A DNA stretch of 6,901 nt from Heteroscillospira sp050252415 (GTDB taxonomy: Bacteria > Bacillota > Clostridia > Oscillospirales > Oscillospiraceae). The DNA lies in NCBI GenBank assembly GCA_050252415.1, contig JBFWKZ010000124.1:1-6901 (forward strand), given 5' to 3'. The stretch's first letter is position 1. Each line of letters opens with the position of its first letter. The position numbers and the translations under genes are program-made. A model generated the notes under the pieces. That model did no database searches and was not told the origin of the DNA. It saw only the letters and a list, made by a program, of their open reading frames with translations. This document shows, one piece after another, positions 1-5,704 of the stretch.

Positions 1-72
1 GTAGGCATACGATTTGGAGACTCCCAGCTCCGCCGCTACTTCTTCAACTCTCATAAACGACTGTTCCGCCAT
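1..72 (-). CDS. Excisionase-like helix-turn-helix protein, N-terminal fragment
   Basis: Only the first 24 codons are inside the window; the gene continues past the left edge. After a short lead the peptide reads MRVEEVAAELGVSKSYAY, which has the form of the first two helices of a winged or MerR-like DNA-binding domain. Proteins beginning like this are common in integrative and conjugative elements of Clostridia, where they act as excisionase-like or transcriptional regulators; that is family knowledge and not proven here. I chose the ATG at 70..72 because AAGGAAGGGGG (83..93) lies about 10 bases upstream. An inner ATG at 52..54 is the alternative; it overlaps the stop of a small upstream ORF as ATGA. 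A consensus promoter at 274..302 reads toward this gene and leaves a leader of about 195 bases. An integrase gene would be expected further left but cannot be seen. Confidence 0.7.
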   Translation of the reverse strand, partial: MAEQSFMRVEEVAAELGVSKSYAY

Positions 73-191
73 AGGCAAGATGCCCCCTTCCTTAATCTCC
101 GATAATTTATTTCCGCCGTTCTTCCGCTCAGACTCTGACAGGCAACCCTTCCCGGCGCTGTGCCGTTTGTTTTTTCCCTTGGCAGGCTCAT
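51..191 (-). CDS. Possible 46-codon leader ORF, unrecognised
   Basis: This short frame begins with ATG at 189..191 and ends with TGA at 51..53, overlapping the inner ATG of the helix-turn-helix gene as ATGA. The peptide is basic and Arg-rich (it contains the segment GRTAEINYRRLRKGAS), with no motif I recognise. The start codon lies in the loop of a 6-bp hairpin (GCAGGC/GCCTGC, 182..187 with 198..203), and a perfect 12-bp palindrome TTCTCCGGAGAA (204..215) lies just upstream. The ribosome binding site is weak: GGAG is about 14 bases from the ATG. It could be a leader peptide coupled to the next gene, or a chance frame inside an untranslated leader. I think chance is slightly more likely. Confidence 0.25.
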   Translation of the reverse strand: MSLPREKTNGTAPGRVACQSLSGRTAEINYRRLRKGASCLWRNSRL

Positions 192-273
192 ATCGTCGCC
201 TGCTTCTCCGGAGAAAATATCTTTCGGACGGTCATTCAATTTTAAAGTTAAGCTATTATGCTTAGTTTGTCTT

Positions 274-302
274 ATTATATTAAACATATTAGTTAAAGTC
301 AA
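274..302 (-). promoter_or_regulatory. Promoter for the leftward helix-turn-helix gene
   Basis: On the minus strand there is TTGACT (297..302), exactly 17 bases, then TATAAT (274..279). This is a near-perfect vegetative sigma-factor promoter. Transcription would begin near 267 and run left through the 46-codon frame into the helix-turn-helix gene. The surrounding 90 bases are very AT-rich. Confidence 0.75.
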
Positions 303-328
303 TGGGGATTACATATAAATATTAAACA
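277..328. repeat. Direct repeat ATATTAAACA, two copies
   Basis: The 10-mer ATATTAAACA occurs at 277..286 and again at 319..328, 42 bases apart (about four helical turns). The first copy overlaps the -10 box of the leftward promoter. The copies could be binding sites for one of the two flanking regulators. Chance recurrence in AT-rich DNA is also plausible. Confidence 0.3.
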
Positions 329-346
329 AATTTGCTTTATTTATTC

Positions 347-375
347 TTGACTTCACTAAGCATTCCTGCTATACT
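347..375 (+). promoter_or_regulatory. Promoter for the XRE / GIY-YIG operon
   Basis: TTGACT (347..352), a 17-base spacer, and TATACT (370..375) form a strong vegetative promoter. The start point would be near 382, giving a leader of about 29 bases before the ATG at 411. It is divergent from the promoter at 274..302, with the two -35 boxes 44 bases apart, so one bound regulator could control both. Confidence 0.8.
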
Positions 376-410
376 GTGAGCAATTAAGGCACTGACAGGA
401 GTTGGCTATT

Positions 411-935
411 ATGGCGATTGGTGAGCGCATACATTTTTTCCGTACCTTGCGAGGCATGACACAGAAATATCTCGGTATGATGCTGGGCTTCCCGGAAAAG
501 TCTGCCGACGTTCGGCTGGCGCAATATGAGACCGGAGCGAGAACCCCGAAAGCTGACTTAACTGTATCGCTGGCAAGGGTATTTGATGTTTCTCCGCAGG
601 CGTTGGCTGTGCCTGATATTGACTCCTACATCGGTCTGATGCACACACTGTTTACGCTGGAGGATAGGTACGGGCTTAAGATTGACGAAGCTGACGGAGA
701 AGTCTGCCTGAAGGTAGATGTACGCAAGAGCAATAACGCAGCCGAGCTTCACAAAATGCTGTGCGCTTGGCGTCAGGTTTCTGCCATGCTCAAGGCCGGG
801 GAGATCGCGCAGGAGGACTATGACCGCTGGCGTTATCACTACCCAGAATTTGATACTACCGGACAATGGCATAAAGTCGTTCCTTCTCAGGGACTCAGCG
901 ATATCCTGGTAAATGCATTCAAAGAGGATATTTAA
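411..935 (+). CDS. XRE-family helix-turn-helix transcriptional regulator
   Basis: This is a 174-residue cytoplasmic protein with an N-terminal Cro/C1-type DNA-binding domain at about residues 3-65: IGERIHFFRTLRGMTQ, then a lengthened turn (GFPEKSADVRLAQYE), then TGARTPKADLTVSLARVFDV. The C-terminal 100 residues have no catalytic motif I can name and are probably for oligomerisation or effector binding. Full-length proteins of this layout are frequent on clostridial mobile elements. The ATG at 411 is preferred to the in-frame TTG at 402 because AGGAG (397..401) is 9 bases upstream of the ATG and would abut the TTG. The gene has its own strong promoter and is followed after 31 bases by the GIY-YIG gene, so it probably controls that gene and perhaps itself. 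It is visibly more GC-rich than its downstream partner. The target operator is unknown. Confidence 0.85.
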   Translation: MAIGERIHFFRTLRGMTQKYLGMMLGFPEKSADVRLAQYETGARTPKADLTVSLARVFDVSPQALAVPDIDSYIGLMHTLFTLEDRYGLKIDEADGEVCLKVDVRKSNNAAELHKMLCAWRQVSAMLKAGEIAQEDYDRWRYHYPEFDTTGQWHKVVPSQGLSDILVNAFKEDI

Positions 936-966
936 TTTATCATTAGCGTGAGGTGGAAAATATTTT

Positions 967-1749
967 ATGTTTGGAACCGTGATTTTGGATGCCTACTCCT
1001 CTGATGAAATTGAACAACTTGCGTTTGCAATAGATGATTTGTGTTGTCCATCCGACAGCTATGGTTGGGCGTCGGCAGGCATCTACTCATTTTGGGACTA
1101 TAACACACACGAGGTCTTGTATATTGGCTTGGCAAGTGATTTAGCGGTTAGGTTCAAACAACATAACGGTTTACTTTCCATGCCAGAAGAAGGGTGCAAG
1201 TACTCTTTTATTCAGGAGTACTTTAAAACTCACTCAAAGCTCGGATATACCATTTTTGTTCAATCTCCGCTTTCACAACCTATGGTTCATCGCAACAAAG
1301 ATCTGTTTGAAAAAATGGCTGCTGAACATAATTCATCAATCAAAGATTATGTAAGCGAACAGGGTATTGAAGATATAAAAAGGGTTGAAGGGATATTAAT
1401 TGAAGCATTCAACCAATACTCTGGGAGATTTCCGGTATGGAACAAAGTTGGAGGATCAGTAGCCGGGCAGAATCGTGTAATGCCAAACAATATTAACATA
1501 GTAAAAAGCTTTAGCAATCCACAGGCATATGCCGTAAATCCAATAGTTTCAAGGTCTACAATTAGAGAGCTATCAAATAATCCATCGTTTGAGGGATATG
1601 AATCATATCTCCATGCCGTCAGAATGTATGTATTAATGATGGGGATGGACTTTGATGATGCACTGGACTTTGCTAATAAATGGGACAAGTTTGGCTGGTA
1701 CGAAAAAATATCTAATGCTGGATACATGGAAAAAGCATTAGTTGTATAA
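967..1749 (+). CDS. GIY-YIG nuclease-domain protein
   Basis: A 260-residue protein with a complete GIY-YIG core. GIY is at 38-40, YIG at 52-54, Arg62 and His66 in RFKQH, the likely metal-binding Glu141 in RVEGILIEAF, and Asn159 in VWNKVGG. These are the residues expected of a metal-dependent endonuclease that cleaves DNA. The N-terminal 35 residues and the C-terminal region after about 165 match nothing I know; the latter may give target specificity. There is no signal peptide or membrane segment. GAGGTGG (950..956) lies 10 bases before the ATG. It shares the promoter of the XRE gene and ends at a strong terminator. Family members serve as homing endonucleases, restriction enzymes, repair nucleases or mobile-element proteins; no methyltransferase or UvrC-like domain is present here. 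Its base composition is clearly more AT-rich than the XRE gene, suggesting separate acquisition. The domain call is firm, the biological role is unknown. Confidence 0.85.
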   Translation: MFGTVILDAYSSDEIEQLAFAIDDLCCPSDSYGWASAGIYSFWDYNTHEVLYIGLASDLAVRFKQHNGLLSMPEEGCKYSFIQEYFKTHSKLGYTIFVQSPLSQPMVHRNKDLFEKMAAEHNSSIKDYVSEQGIEDIKRVEGILIEAFNQYSGRFPVWNKVGGSVAGQNRVMPNNINIVKSFSNPQAYAVNPIVSRSTIRELSNNPSFEGYESYLHAVRMYVLMMGMDFDDALDFANKWDKFGWYEKISNAGYMEKALVV

Positions 1750-1750
1750 C

Positions 1751-1795
1751 AAAATAGAGCTAACTGACTTAATCAAAATCAGTTAGCTCTATTTT
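1751..1795 (+). terminator. Rho-independent terminator of the XRE / GIY-YIG operon
   Basis: A perfect 17-bp stem (1751..1767 with 1779..1795, core TAGAGCTAACTGA) with an 11-base loop, ending in a T run at 1792..1796. It starts two bases after the GIY-YIG stop codon. The A run on the other side gives a weak T tract in reverse, so it may also stop read-through from guaA. Confidence 0.9.
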
Positions 1796-1813
1796 TATGA
1801 ATAATGAAAAAAT

Positions 1814-1831
1814 GTTGCCATTTCGTTGCCA
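1814..1831. repeat. Tandem GTTGCCA repeat, candidate integrase arm site
   Basis: GTTGCCA occurs at 1814..1820 and 1825..1831, an exact 11-bp period, about one helical turn. The second copy is flanked by TTTCG and CGAAA, so it can also form a small hairpin (1821..1836). Short direct repeats near the end of an element are typical arm-type binding sites for tyrosine integrases. That reading depends on the element-end interpretation. Confidence 0.45.
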
Positions 1832-1849
1832 CGAAAGGCGTTGGTACTC

Positions 1850-1876
1850 AAAAAGCTGCGTGTTTACAAGCTTTTT
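1850..1876 (-). terminator. Probable guaA terminator
   Basis: On the minus strand, AAAAAGCT (1869..1876) and AGCTTTTT (1850..1857) pair as an 8-bp stem with an 11-base loop and a T tract, 14 bases after the guaA stop. The symmetric A and T runs would also let it work on plus-strand transcripts. The stem has only two G-C pairs, so efficiency is uncertain. Confidence 0.65.
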
Positions 1877-1880
1877 TAGA

Positions 1881-1905
1881 CCTCTGAAATCATTCCCACT
1901 CAATA
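1881..1905. other. Probable attachment site at the guaA 3' end
   Basis: The last codons of guaA (encoding IEWE and stop) and the bases just past them are a well-known integration hotspot for genomic islands with tyrosine integrases. DNA to the left is accessory in character while DNA to the right is a normal guaA. The core would lie around CATTCCCACTCAATAG (1891..1906). A second copy, which would mark the other end of the element, is not in this window. The boundary is therefore inferred. Confidence 0.5.
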
Positions 1906-3434
1906 GTCGCTGGAGGTTTGGATGTGATATCATACACAATACGGTTGATGCCGCGCACCTCGTTCACGATGCGGACGGAGATCTTATCGAGTAAATCGTA
2001 AGGTATCCTGGCCCAGTCGGCGGTCATGAAATCCACCGTTGTCACGGCGCGAAGGGCTAACGTGTAGTCATATGTTCTCCCGTCACCCATAACGCCAACA
2101 GAGCGCGTATTTGTCAAAACGGCAAAATATTGATTGAGCTTTTTATCCTCGCCCGCCTCGGCAATTTCTTCACGGAAAATATAATCCGCCTCTCGAAGCA
2201 CATCCAGTTTTGCTTTTGTGAGATCTCCCATAACGCGAATGGCAAGCCCGGGCCCCGGAAACGGCTGACGCATGACCAAGTATTCCGGCAGACCAAGCTC
2301 GCGTCCAAGCTGACGCACTTCGTCCTTAAACAGCAGACGCAGCGGCTCGATTATCTCTTTGAAATCAACATAGTCCGGCAGTCCGCCGACATTATGGTGG
2401 CTTTTGATGACGGCGGCGTCACCGGCCCCGGACTCGATGACATCCGGATATATCGTGCCCTGTGCAAGAAAATCAACTTTACCAATTTTTTTGGATTCCT
2501 CTTCAAAAACGCGGATAAACTCCTCGCCGATGATCTTACGCTTATGCTCGGGCTCAGAAATACCAGCTAGTTTTTGCAAAAAACGCGCCTCGGCATCCAC
2601 ACGGACAAAATTCAACGCCCATTTGCCAAATGCTTCTGCAACCTCATCACCCTCATTCTTGCGCATGAGGCCATGATCAACAAATACGCAGGTCAACTGA
2701 CTGCCGATGGCTTCGGCCAGCAGAGCGGCACACACGGACGAATCCACACCTCCCGAAAGCGCAAGTAAGACCTTCCCATTACCCACTTTCTCGCGGATCT
2801 CGCGGATAGCAGTCTTGCAATAGTCCTCCATTGTCCAATCGCCGTTGGCTCTGCAAACCTCATACAAGAAATTACGGATCATTGAAATTCCATTTTCGGT
2901 ATGGTTCACTTCGGGATGAAACTGTACGCCGTAAAAGCTTCTTTTCACATCCGCTATCGCCGCAGTGGGGCATGCCTTGCTGTGGGCAACAAGTGCAAAG
3001 CCTTCCGGAACCTTAGCCATATAATCGCCATGGCTCATCCAGCTGACTCCCTCGGCGGGAAGGTCTTTAAAAATGGGGCAGTCTGCGCTGTAAAAGGTTA
3101 CGGTTTTACCATATTCGCGCGCAGCGCTGTCCTGTGCGGGTATGACTTTACCGCCCAGATTATGCGCCAGCAGCTGACATCCATAGCAGATACCGAGAAT
3201 TGGTACGCCCAACTCAAAGATTGCAGGGTCAACATGTGGTGAGTTCTCCTCATACACGCTGCCTGGGCCTCCGGTGAAGATGATGCCTATGGGATTGAGC
3301 GCCTTAATTTCATCAAGGCTTATTGTATACGGCTTTACTTCGCAGTAAACATGACACTCGCGTACTCTGCGTGCAATGAGCTGGTTATACTGGCCTCCAA
3401 AGTCGAGTATGAGGACAAACTGCTTGCTTATCAT
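1890..3434 (-). CDS. guaA: GMP synthase (glutamine-hydrolysing)
   Basis: GuaA converts XMP, ATP and glutamine to GMP, the last step of guanine nucleotide synthesis, in the cytoplasm. The 514-residue product has the usual full length. The class I glutamine amidotransferase domain (about 5-195) shows Cys83 in GICYGCQLL and His173/Glu175 in VQFHPEV. The ATP pyrophosphatase domain begins with the PP-loop SGGVDSS (227-233). The C-terminal dimerisation domain carries PFPGPGLAIRVMG and ends KPPATIEWE. The start ATG overlaps the pyrG stop as ATGA, and AAAAGGAG inside the end of pyrG (3442..3449) lies 7 bases upstream, so translation is probably coupled. The gene ends next to a terminator and to the putative attachment site; its final codons are intact. 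Confidence 0.98.
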   Translation of the reverse strand: MISKQFVLILDFGGQYNQLIARRVRECHVYCEVKPYTISLDEIKALNPIGIIFTGGPGSVYEENSPHVDPAIFELGVPILGICYGCQLLAHNLGGKVIPAQDSAAREYGKTVTFYSADCPIFKDLPAEGVSWMSHGDYMAKVPEGFALVAHSKACPTAAIADVKRSFYGVQFHPEVNHTENGISMIRNFLYEVCRANGDWTMEDYCKTAIREIREKVGNGKVLLALSGGVDSSVCAALLAEAIGSQLTCVFVDHGLMRKNEGDEVAEAFGKWALNFVRVDAEARFLQKLAGISEPEHKRKIIGEEFIRVFEEESKKIGKVDFLAQGTIYPDVIESGAGDAAVIKSHHNVGGLPDYVDFKEIIEPLRLLFKDEVRQLGRELGLPEYLVMRQPFPGPGLAIRVMGDLTKAKLDVLREADYIFREEIAEAGEDKKLNQYFAVLTNTRSVGVMGDGRTYDYTLALRAVTTVDFMTADWARIPYDLLDKISVRIVNEVRGINRIVYDITSKPPATIEWE

Positions 3435-5044
3435 GCCTGCGCTCCTTTTCTTCTCTTGTTTGCGGCCTGAATAAAACCAAAAAACAATGGATGCGGGCGA
3501 TTAGGCCTACTCTTAAATTCGGGATGAAATTGTACACCGACAAACCAAGGGTGCTCTGGAAGCTCAATAATCTCAACCAGTTTGCCATTTGGAGACAACC
3601 CTGCAAGAGACATCCCCTCTTTAGTGAATGCGTCGCGGAATTTATTATTAAATTCATATCTGTGGCGATGGCGCTCGGATATGCTGAGATTCCCATATGC
3701 CGCAGCCGATCTACTTCCCTCTTTGAGTAGGCAGGGGTACTTACCAAGGCGCATAGTACCGCCCTTCTGTATCACGCCGACCTGCTCCAGCATGAGATCG
3801 ATAACAGGATAAGGACATTGCAAATCAAATTCGGAGGAGTGCGCCCCCTCCATCCCAACGACATGCCGTGCAAACTCGATAACCGCCATCTGCATTCCAA
3901 GACATATACCAAAATAGGGCACATGATTTTCGCGGGCATAACGTACGGCGGAAATCATACCCTCGATACCGCGATCACCAAAACCTCCGGGCACCAGGAT
4001 TCCGTCGCAATCGCTGAGGTGTTCTGAGGCATTTTCATCAGTGATCTTGGTGGAATCCACCCATTTAATCTTAACAATAACATCATTGAAAGTTCCGGCA
4101 TGGCAAAGCGACTCAACAACGCTGAGATAGGCGTCATGGAGTTCGGTATATTTTCCCACAAGCGCAATGTTAATCGATTCCGTCGAAGCGGCAGATCGTT
4201 CGACCATGGCCTTCCATTCATGCAAATCCGGCTCTGGTACGCTCAGACCAAGCTTACGGCACGATACGCGGTCCAGTCCCTCGTTTGCCAGCATCAGCGG
4301 CACGGCGTAAAGCGAAGAAGCGGTCGAGTTCTGAATAACACAGTCTGGCTCAACATTGCAGAAGAGGGAGATTTTGCGGCGAATATCCTCAGTGATTGGT
4401 GTATCACAGCGGCAGACAAGGATATCTGGCTGAATTCCGACGGAGAGCAGTTCCTTCACCGAGTGCTGAGTCGGCTTGCTCTTTAACTCGTCTGAGCCAG
4501 GAATTTGTACAATGAGCGATACATGAATAAACAGGCAATTTTCTCTGCCCACTTCGTTAGCCACCTGGCGTATCGACTCCAAATAAGGCTGGCTCTCAAT
4601 ATCACCTACCGTACCGCCGATTTCAGAAATCACAACGTCGACATCATCGGTCACAACACTATATATTCGTTCCTTAATTTCATTTGTGATGTGGGGAATA
4701 ATTTGAACCGTACCGCCCAGGTAATCACCGCTGCGCTCCCGATTCAGTACCGTCCAATAAATTTTACCTGAACTCACACTACAGTTGCCATTGAGCGATT
4801 CATCTACAAATCTTTCGTAATGCCCGAGATCGAGGTCTGTCTCGGCGCCGTCATCGGTGACAAACACCTCGCCATGCTGATAGGGACTCATCGTTCCGGG
4901 GTCGATATTAAAATAGGGGTCGAATTTCTGCAAAATTACCTTAAGCCCTCTCTGCTTTAAGAGGCGGCCAAGAGATGCGGCGCAGATACCCTTACCTAAA
5001 CCGGAAACAACTCCGCCGGTGATAAAGATATACTTAACAGCCAT
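3431..5044 (-). CDS. pyrG: CTP synthase
   Basis: PyrG aminates UTP to CTP using glutamine and ATP, the last step of pyrimidine nucleotide synthesis. The 537-residue product is full length. The N-terminal synthase domain has the P-loop GGVVSGLGKG (10-19) with Lys18, Lys40, the metal ligands Asp72 and Glu141, and the TMSPYQHGEVF signature at 51-61. The C-terminal glutaminase domain (from about 292) has PGGFGDRG, the nucleophile Cys381 in GICLGMQ, and His507/Glu509 in VQFHPEF. AAAGGA (5055..5060) stands 10 bases before the ATG. The gene has its own consensus promoter (5133..5161) with a leader of about 80 bases that contains a hairpin, and its stop codon overlaps the guaA start, so the two form an operon. 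Pairing pyrG with guaA puts two glutamine-dependent nucleotide synthases under one control. Confidence 0.98.
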   Translation of the reverse strand: MAVKYIFITGGVVSGLGKGICAASLGRLLKQRGLKVILQKFDPYFNIDPGTMSPYQHGEVFVTDDGAETDLDLGHYERFVDESLNGNCSVSSGKIYWTVLNRERSGDYLGGTVQIIPHITNEIKERIYSVVTDDVDVVISEIGGTVGDIESQPYLESIRQVANEVGRENCLFIHVSLIVQIPGSDELKSKPTQHSVKELLSVGIQPDILVCRCDTPITEDIRRKISLFCNVEPDCVIQNSTASSLYAVPLMLANEGLDRVSCRKLGLSVPEPDLHEWKAMVERSAASTESINIALVGKYTELHDAYLSVVESLCHAGTFNDVIVKIKWVDSTKITDENASEHLSDCDGILVPGGFGDRGIEGMISAVRYARENHVPYFGICLGMQMAVIEFARHVVGMEGAHSSEFDLQCPYPVIDLMLEQVGVIQKGGTMRLGKYPCLLKEGSRSAAAYGNLSISERHRHRYEFNNKFRDAFTKEGMSLAGLSPNGKLVEIIELPEHPWFVGVQFHPEFKSRPNRPHPLFFGFIQAANKRRKGAQA

Positions 5045-5088
5045 GCTTCACCAATCCTTTCAACGAAAAATTATCTTAAAATCACAAA

Positions 5089-5112
5089 ATCCTGTCCTTT
5101 TAACGACAGGAT
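5089..5112 (-). promoter_or_regulatory. Hairpin in the pyrG leader, possible attenuator
   Basis: ATCCTGTC (5105..5112) and GACAGGAT (5089..5096) form a perfect 8-bp stem with an 8-base loop, followed on the transcript by TTTTGTGATTTT. It lies about 15 bases after the predicted start of transcription and about 45 bases before the ATG. In several Gram-positive bacteria pyrG is controlled by leader attenuation. The known Bacillus version starts transcripts with GGGC, which I do not see here, and the T tract is interrupted. It could equally be a 5' stabilising stem. Confidence 0.5.
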
Positions 5113-5132
5113 CAGACACATTATAATATGGT

Positions 5133-5161
5133 ATCATACACCGCTAATGGTCTTCTGTCAA
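5133..5161 (-). promoter_or_regulatory. pyrG-guaA promoter
   Basis: On the minus strand there is TTGACA (5156..5161), 17 bases, then TATGAT (5133..5138). This is a near-consensus vegetative promoter with start point near 5127. A TATAAT at 5120..5125 lies downstream but has no -35 box at the right distance. Confidence 0.8.
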
Positions 5162-5175
5162 TGCAAAAACGGTAC

Positions 5176-5224
5176 TGTATACATTCTTTGTAAATAATTA
5201 TAAAAAACTATGCGGTACGCGTAC
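5176..5224. repeat. Two short palindromes upstream of the pyrG promoter
   Basis: TGTATACA (5176..5183) and GTACGCGTAC (5215..5224) are perfect palindromes, each following a CGGTAC on the plus strand (5170..5175 and 5213..5218), 43 bases apart. They lie upstream of the pyrG -35 box, where a DNA-binding protein could act. There is no independent support. Confidence 0.25.
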
Positions 5225-5243
5225 AAAAAATAATCTTGAATAC

Positions 5244-5272
5244 AAAAAAAGCCGCAGTGATTTCACTGCGAC
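5244..5272 (-). terminator. Second rho-independent terminator downstream of the rRNA operon
   Basis: On the minus strand, CGCAGTGA (5263..5270) and TCACTGCG (5253..5260) pair around a 2-base loop, then GGC and seven T residues (5244..5250). This is a strong canonical terminator. It lies about 190 bases past the first terminator, so it is either a backup for the rRNA operon or the end of a separate short transcript. Confidence 0.85.
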
Positions 5273-5369
5273 GCAATTGTCGAAGTAAATTGCAGGATGA
5301 GTTTATACTCGTACCGAATGACACGCAAGGTAAAGTCGCTCAAAATCAAACAAGATACAATTCTATAAT
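5244..5369 (-). ncRNA. Candidate short transcript of about 125 bases
   Basis: A possible promoter (TTGCTT, 17 bases, TAAAAT at 5375..5403) would start near 5369 and a strong terminator ends at 5244. No convincing ORF with a ribosome binding site lies between. Apart from the terminator stem the only clear local hairpin is GAGT/ACTC (5299..5310). I do not recognise an RNA family. It may be plain intergenic DNA. Confidence 0.25.
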
Positions 5370-5374
5370 GATAT

Positions 5375-5403
5375 ATTTTATCTCAAATCATCCTAAAAAG
5401 CAA
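5375..5403 (-). promoter_or_regulatory. Possible promoter between the rRNA operon and pyrG
   Basis: TTGCTT (5398..5403), a 17-base spacer and TAAAAT (5375..5380) on the minus strand. Each box matches consensus at four or five of six positions. In such AT-rich DNA a chance match is possible. It would feed the candidate transcript ending at 5244. Confidence 0.35.
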
Positions 5404-5457
5404 ACATAACCTGCATCAATTAAATCCGAAAGAGAATTACATTCGAATTATGAGCAT

Positions 5458-5499
5458 AAAAAAAGACTTAACTACAATCAAGTAGCCAAGTCTTTTTTT
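5458..5499 (-). terminator. Main terminator of the rRNA/tRNA operon
   Basis: A 12-bp outer stem pairs 5488..5499 with 5458..5469 (AAAAAAAGACTT with AAGTCTTTTTTT), topped by an inner CTAC/GTAG stem (5482..5485 with 5472..5475) and a 6-base loop; the T run is at the 3' side. The A run of the stem includes the terminal A of the tRNA-Trp CCA, so terminator and tRNA abut without a spacer. Confidence 0.9.
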
Positions 5500-5574
5500 G
5501 GCAGGGGTTGAAGGGATCGAACCCTCGGCCTACGGTTTTGGAGACCGCCGCTCTACCAGCTGAGCTAAACCCCT
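5499..5574 (-). tRNA. tRNA-Trp (anticodon CCA)
   Basis: The 76-base cloverleaf has acceptor AGGGGTT/AACCCCT, anticodon loop CTCCAAA (anticodon CCA), T loop TTCGATC, discriminator G73 as expected for Trp, and an encoded CCA. The anticodon and T stems each contain a G-U pair. It is the last gene of the operon and its CCA merges into the terminator stem. Confidence 0.96.
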
Positions 5575-5602
5575 ATATAAAATTGACAAATTCCTTTAAT
5601 AC

Positions 5603-5630
5603 CCGAGAAAAATCATTGGATTTTTCTCGG
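5603..5630 (-). other. Spacer hairpin between tRNA-Trp and the CAU tRNA
   Basis: A perfect 11-bp stem, CCGAGAAAAAT with ATTTTTCTCGG (5603..5613 with 5620..5630), loop of six. On the transcript it is followed by GGTATT rather than a T run, so it is not a terminator. A processing or stability element between tRNAs is the likely role. The rest of this spacer (5631..5704) shows only weaker pairing. Confidence 0.55.
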
Positions 5631-5704
5631 AAAGGAAGAGGACATAAGCAAAAGTACAATTTTCAGCTAAAGCCGAAAGGAGAACTGAGCAAGTTCCTCT
5701 GATG

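Noticed and set aside
402..410. TTG start for the XRE gene three codons upstream
   Set aside because: The AGGAG at 397..401 would directly touch the TTG, whereas it is 9 bases from the ATG at 411.
2130..2570. Long open frames on the plus strand inside guaA and pyrG
   Set aside because: They are antisense to complete, well-conserved genes and the peptides show no recognisable motifs.
5508..5702. Plus-strand frame of 64 codons over tRNA-Trp
   Set aside because: It reads through the complement of a tRNA gene and has no ribosome binding site.
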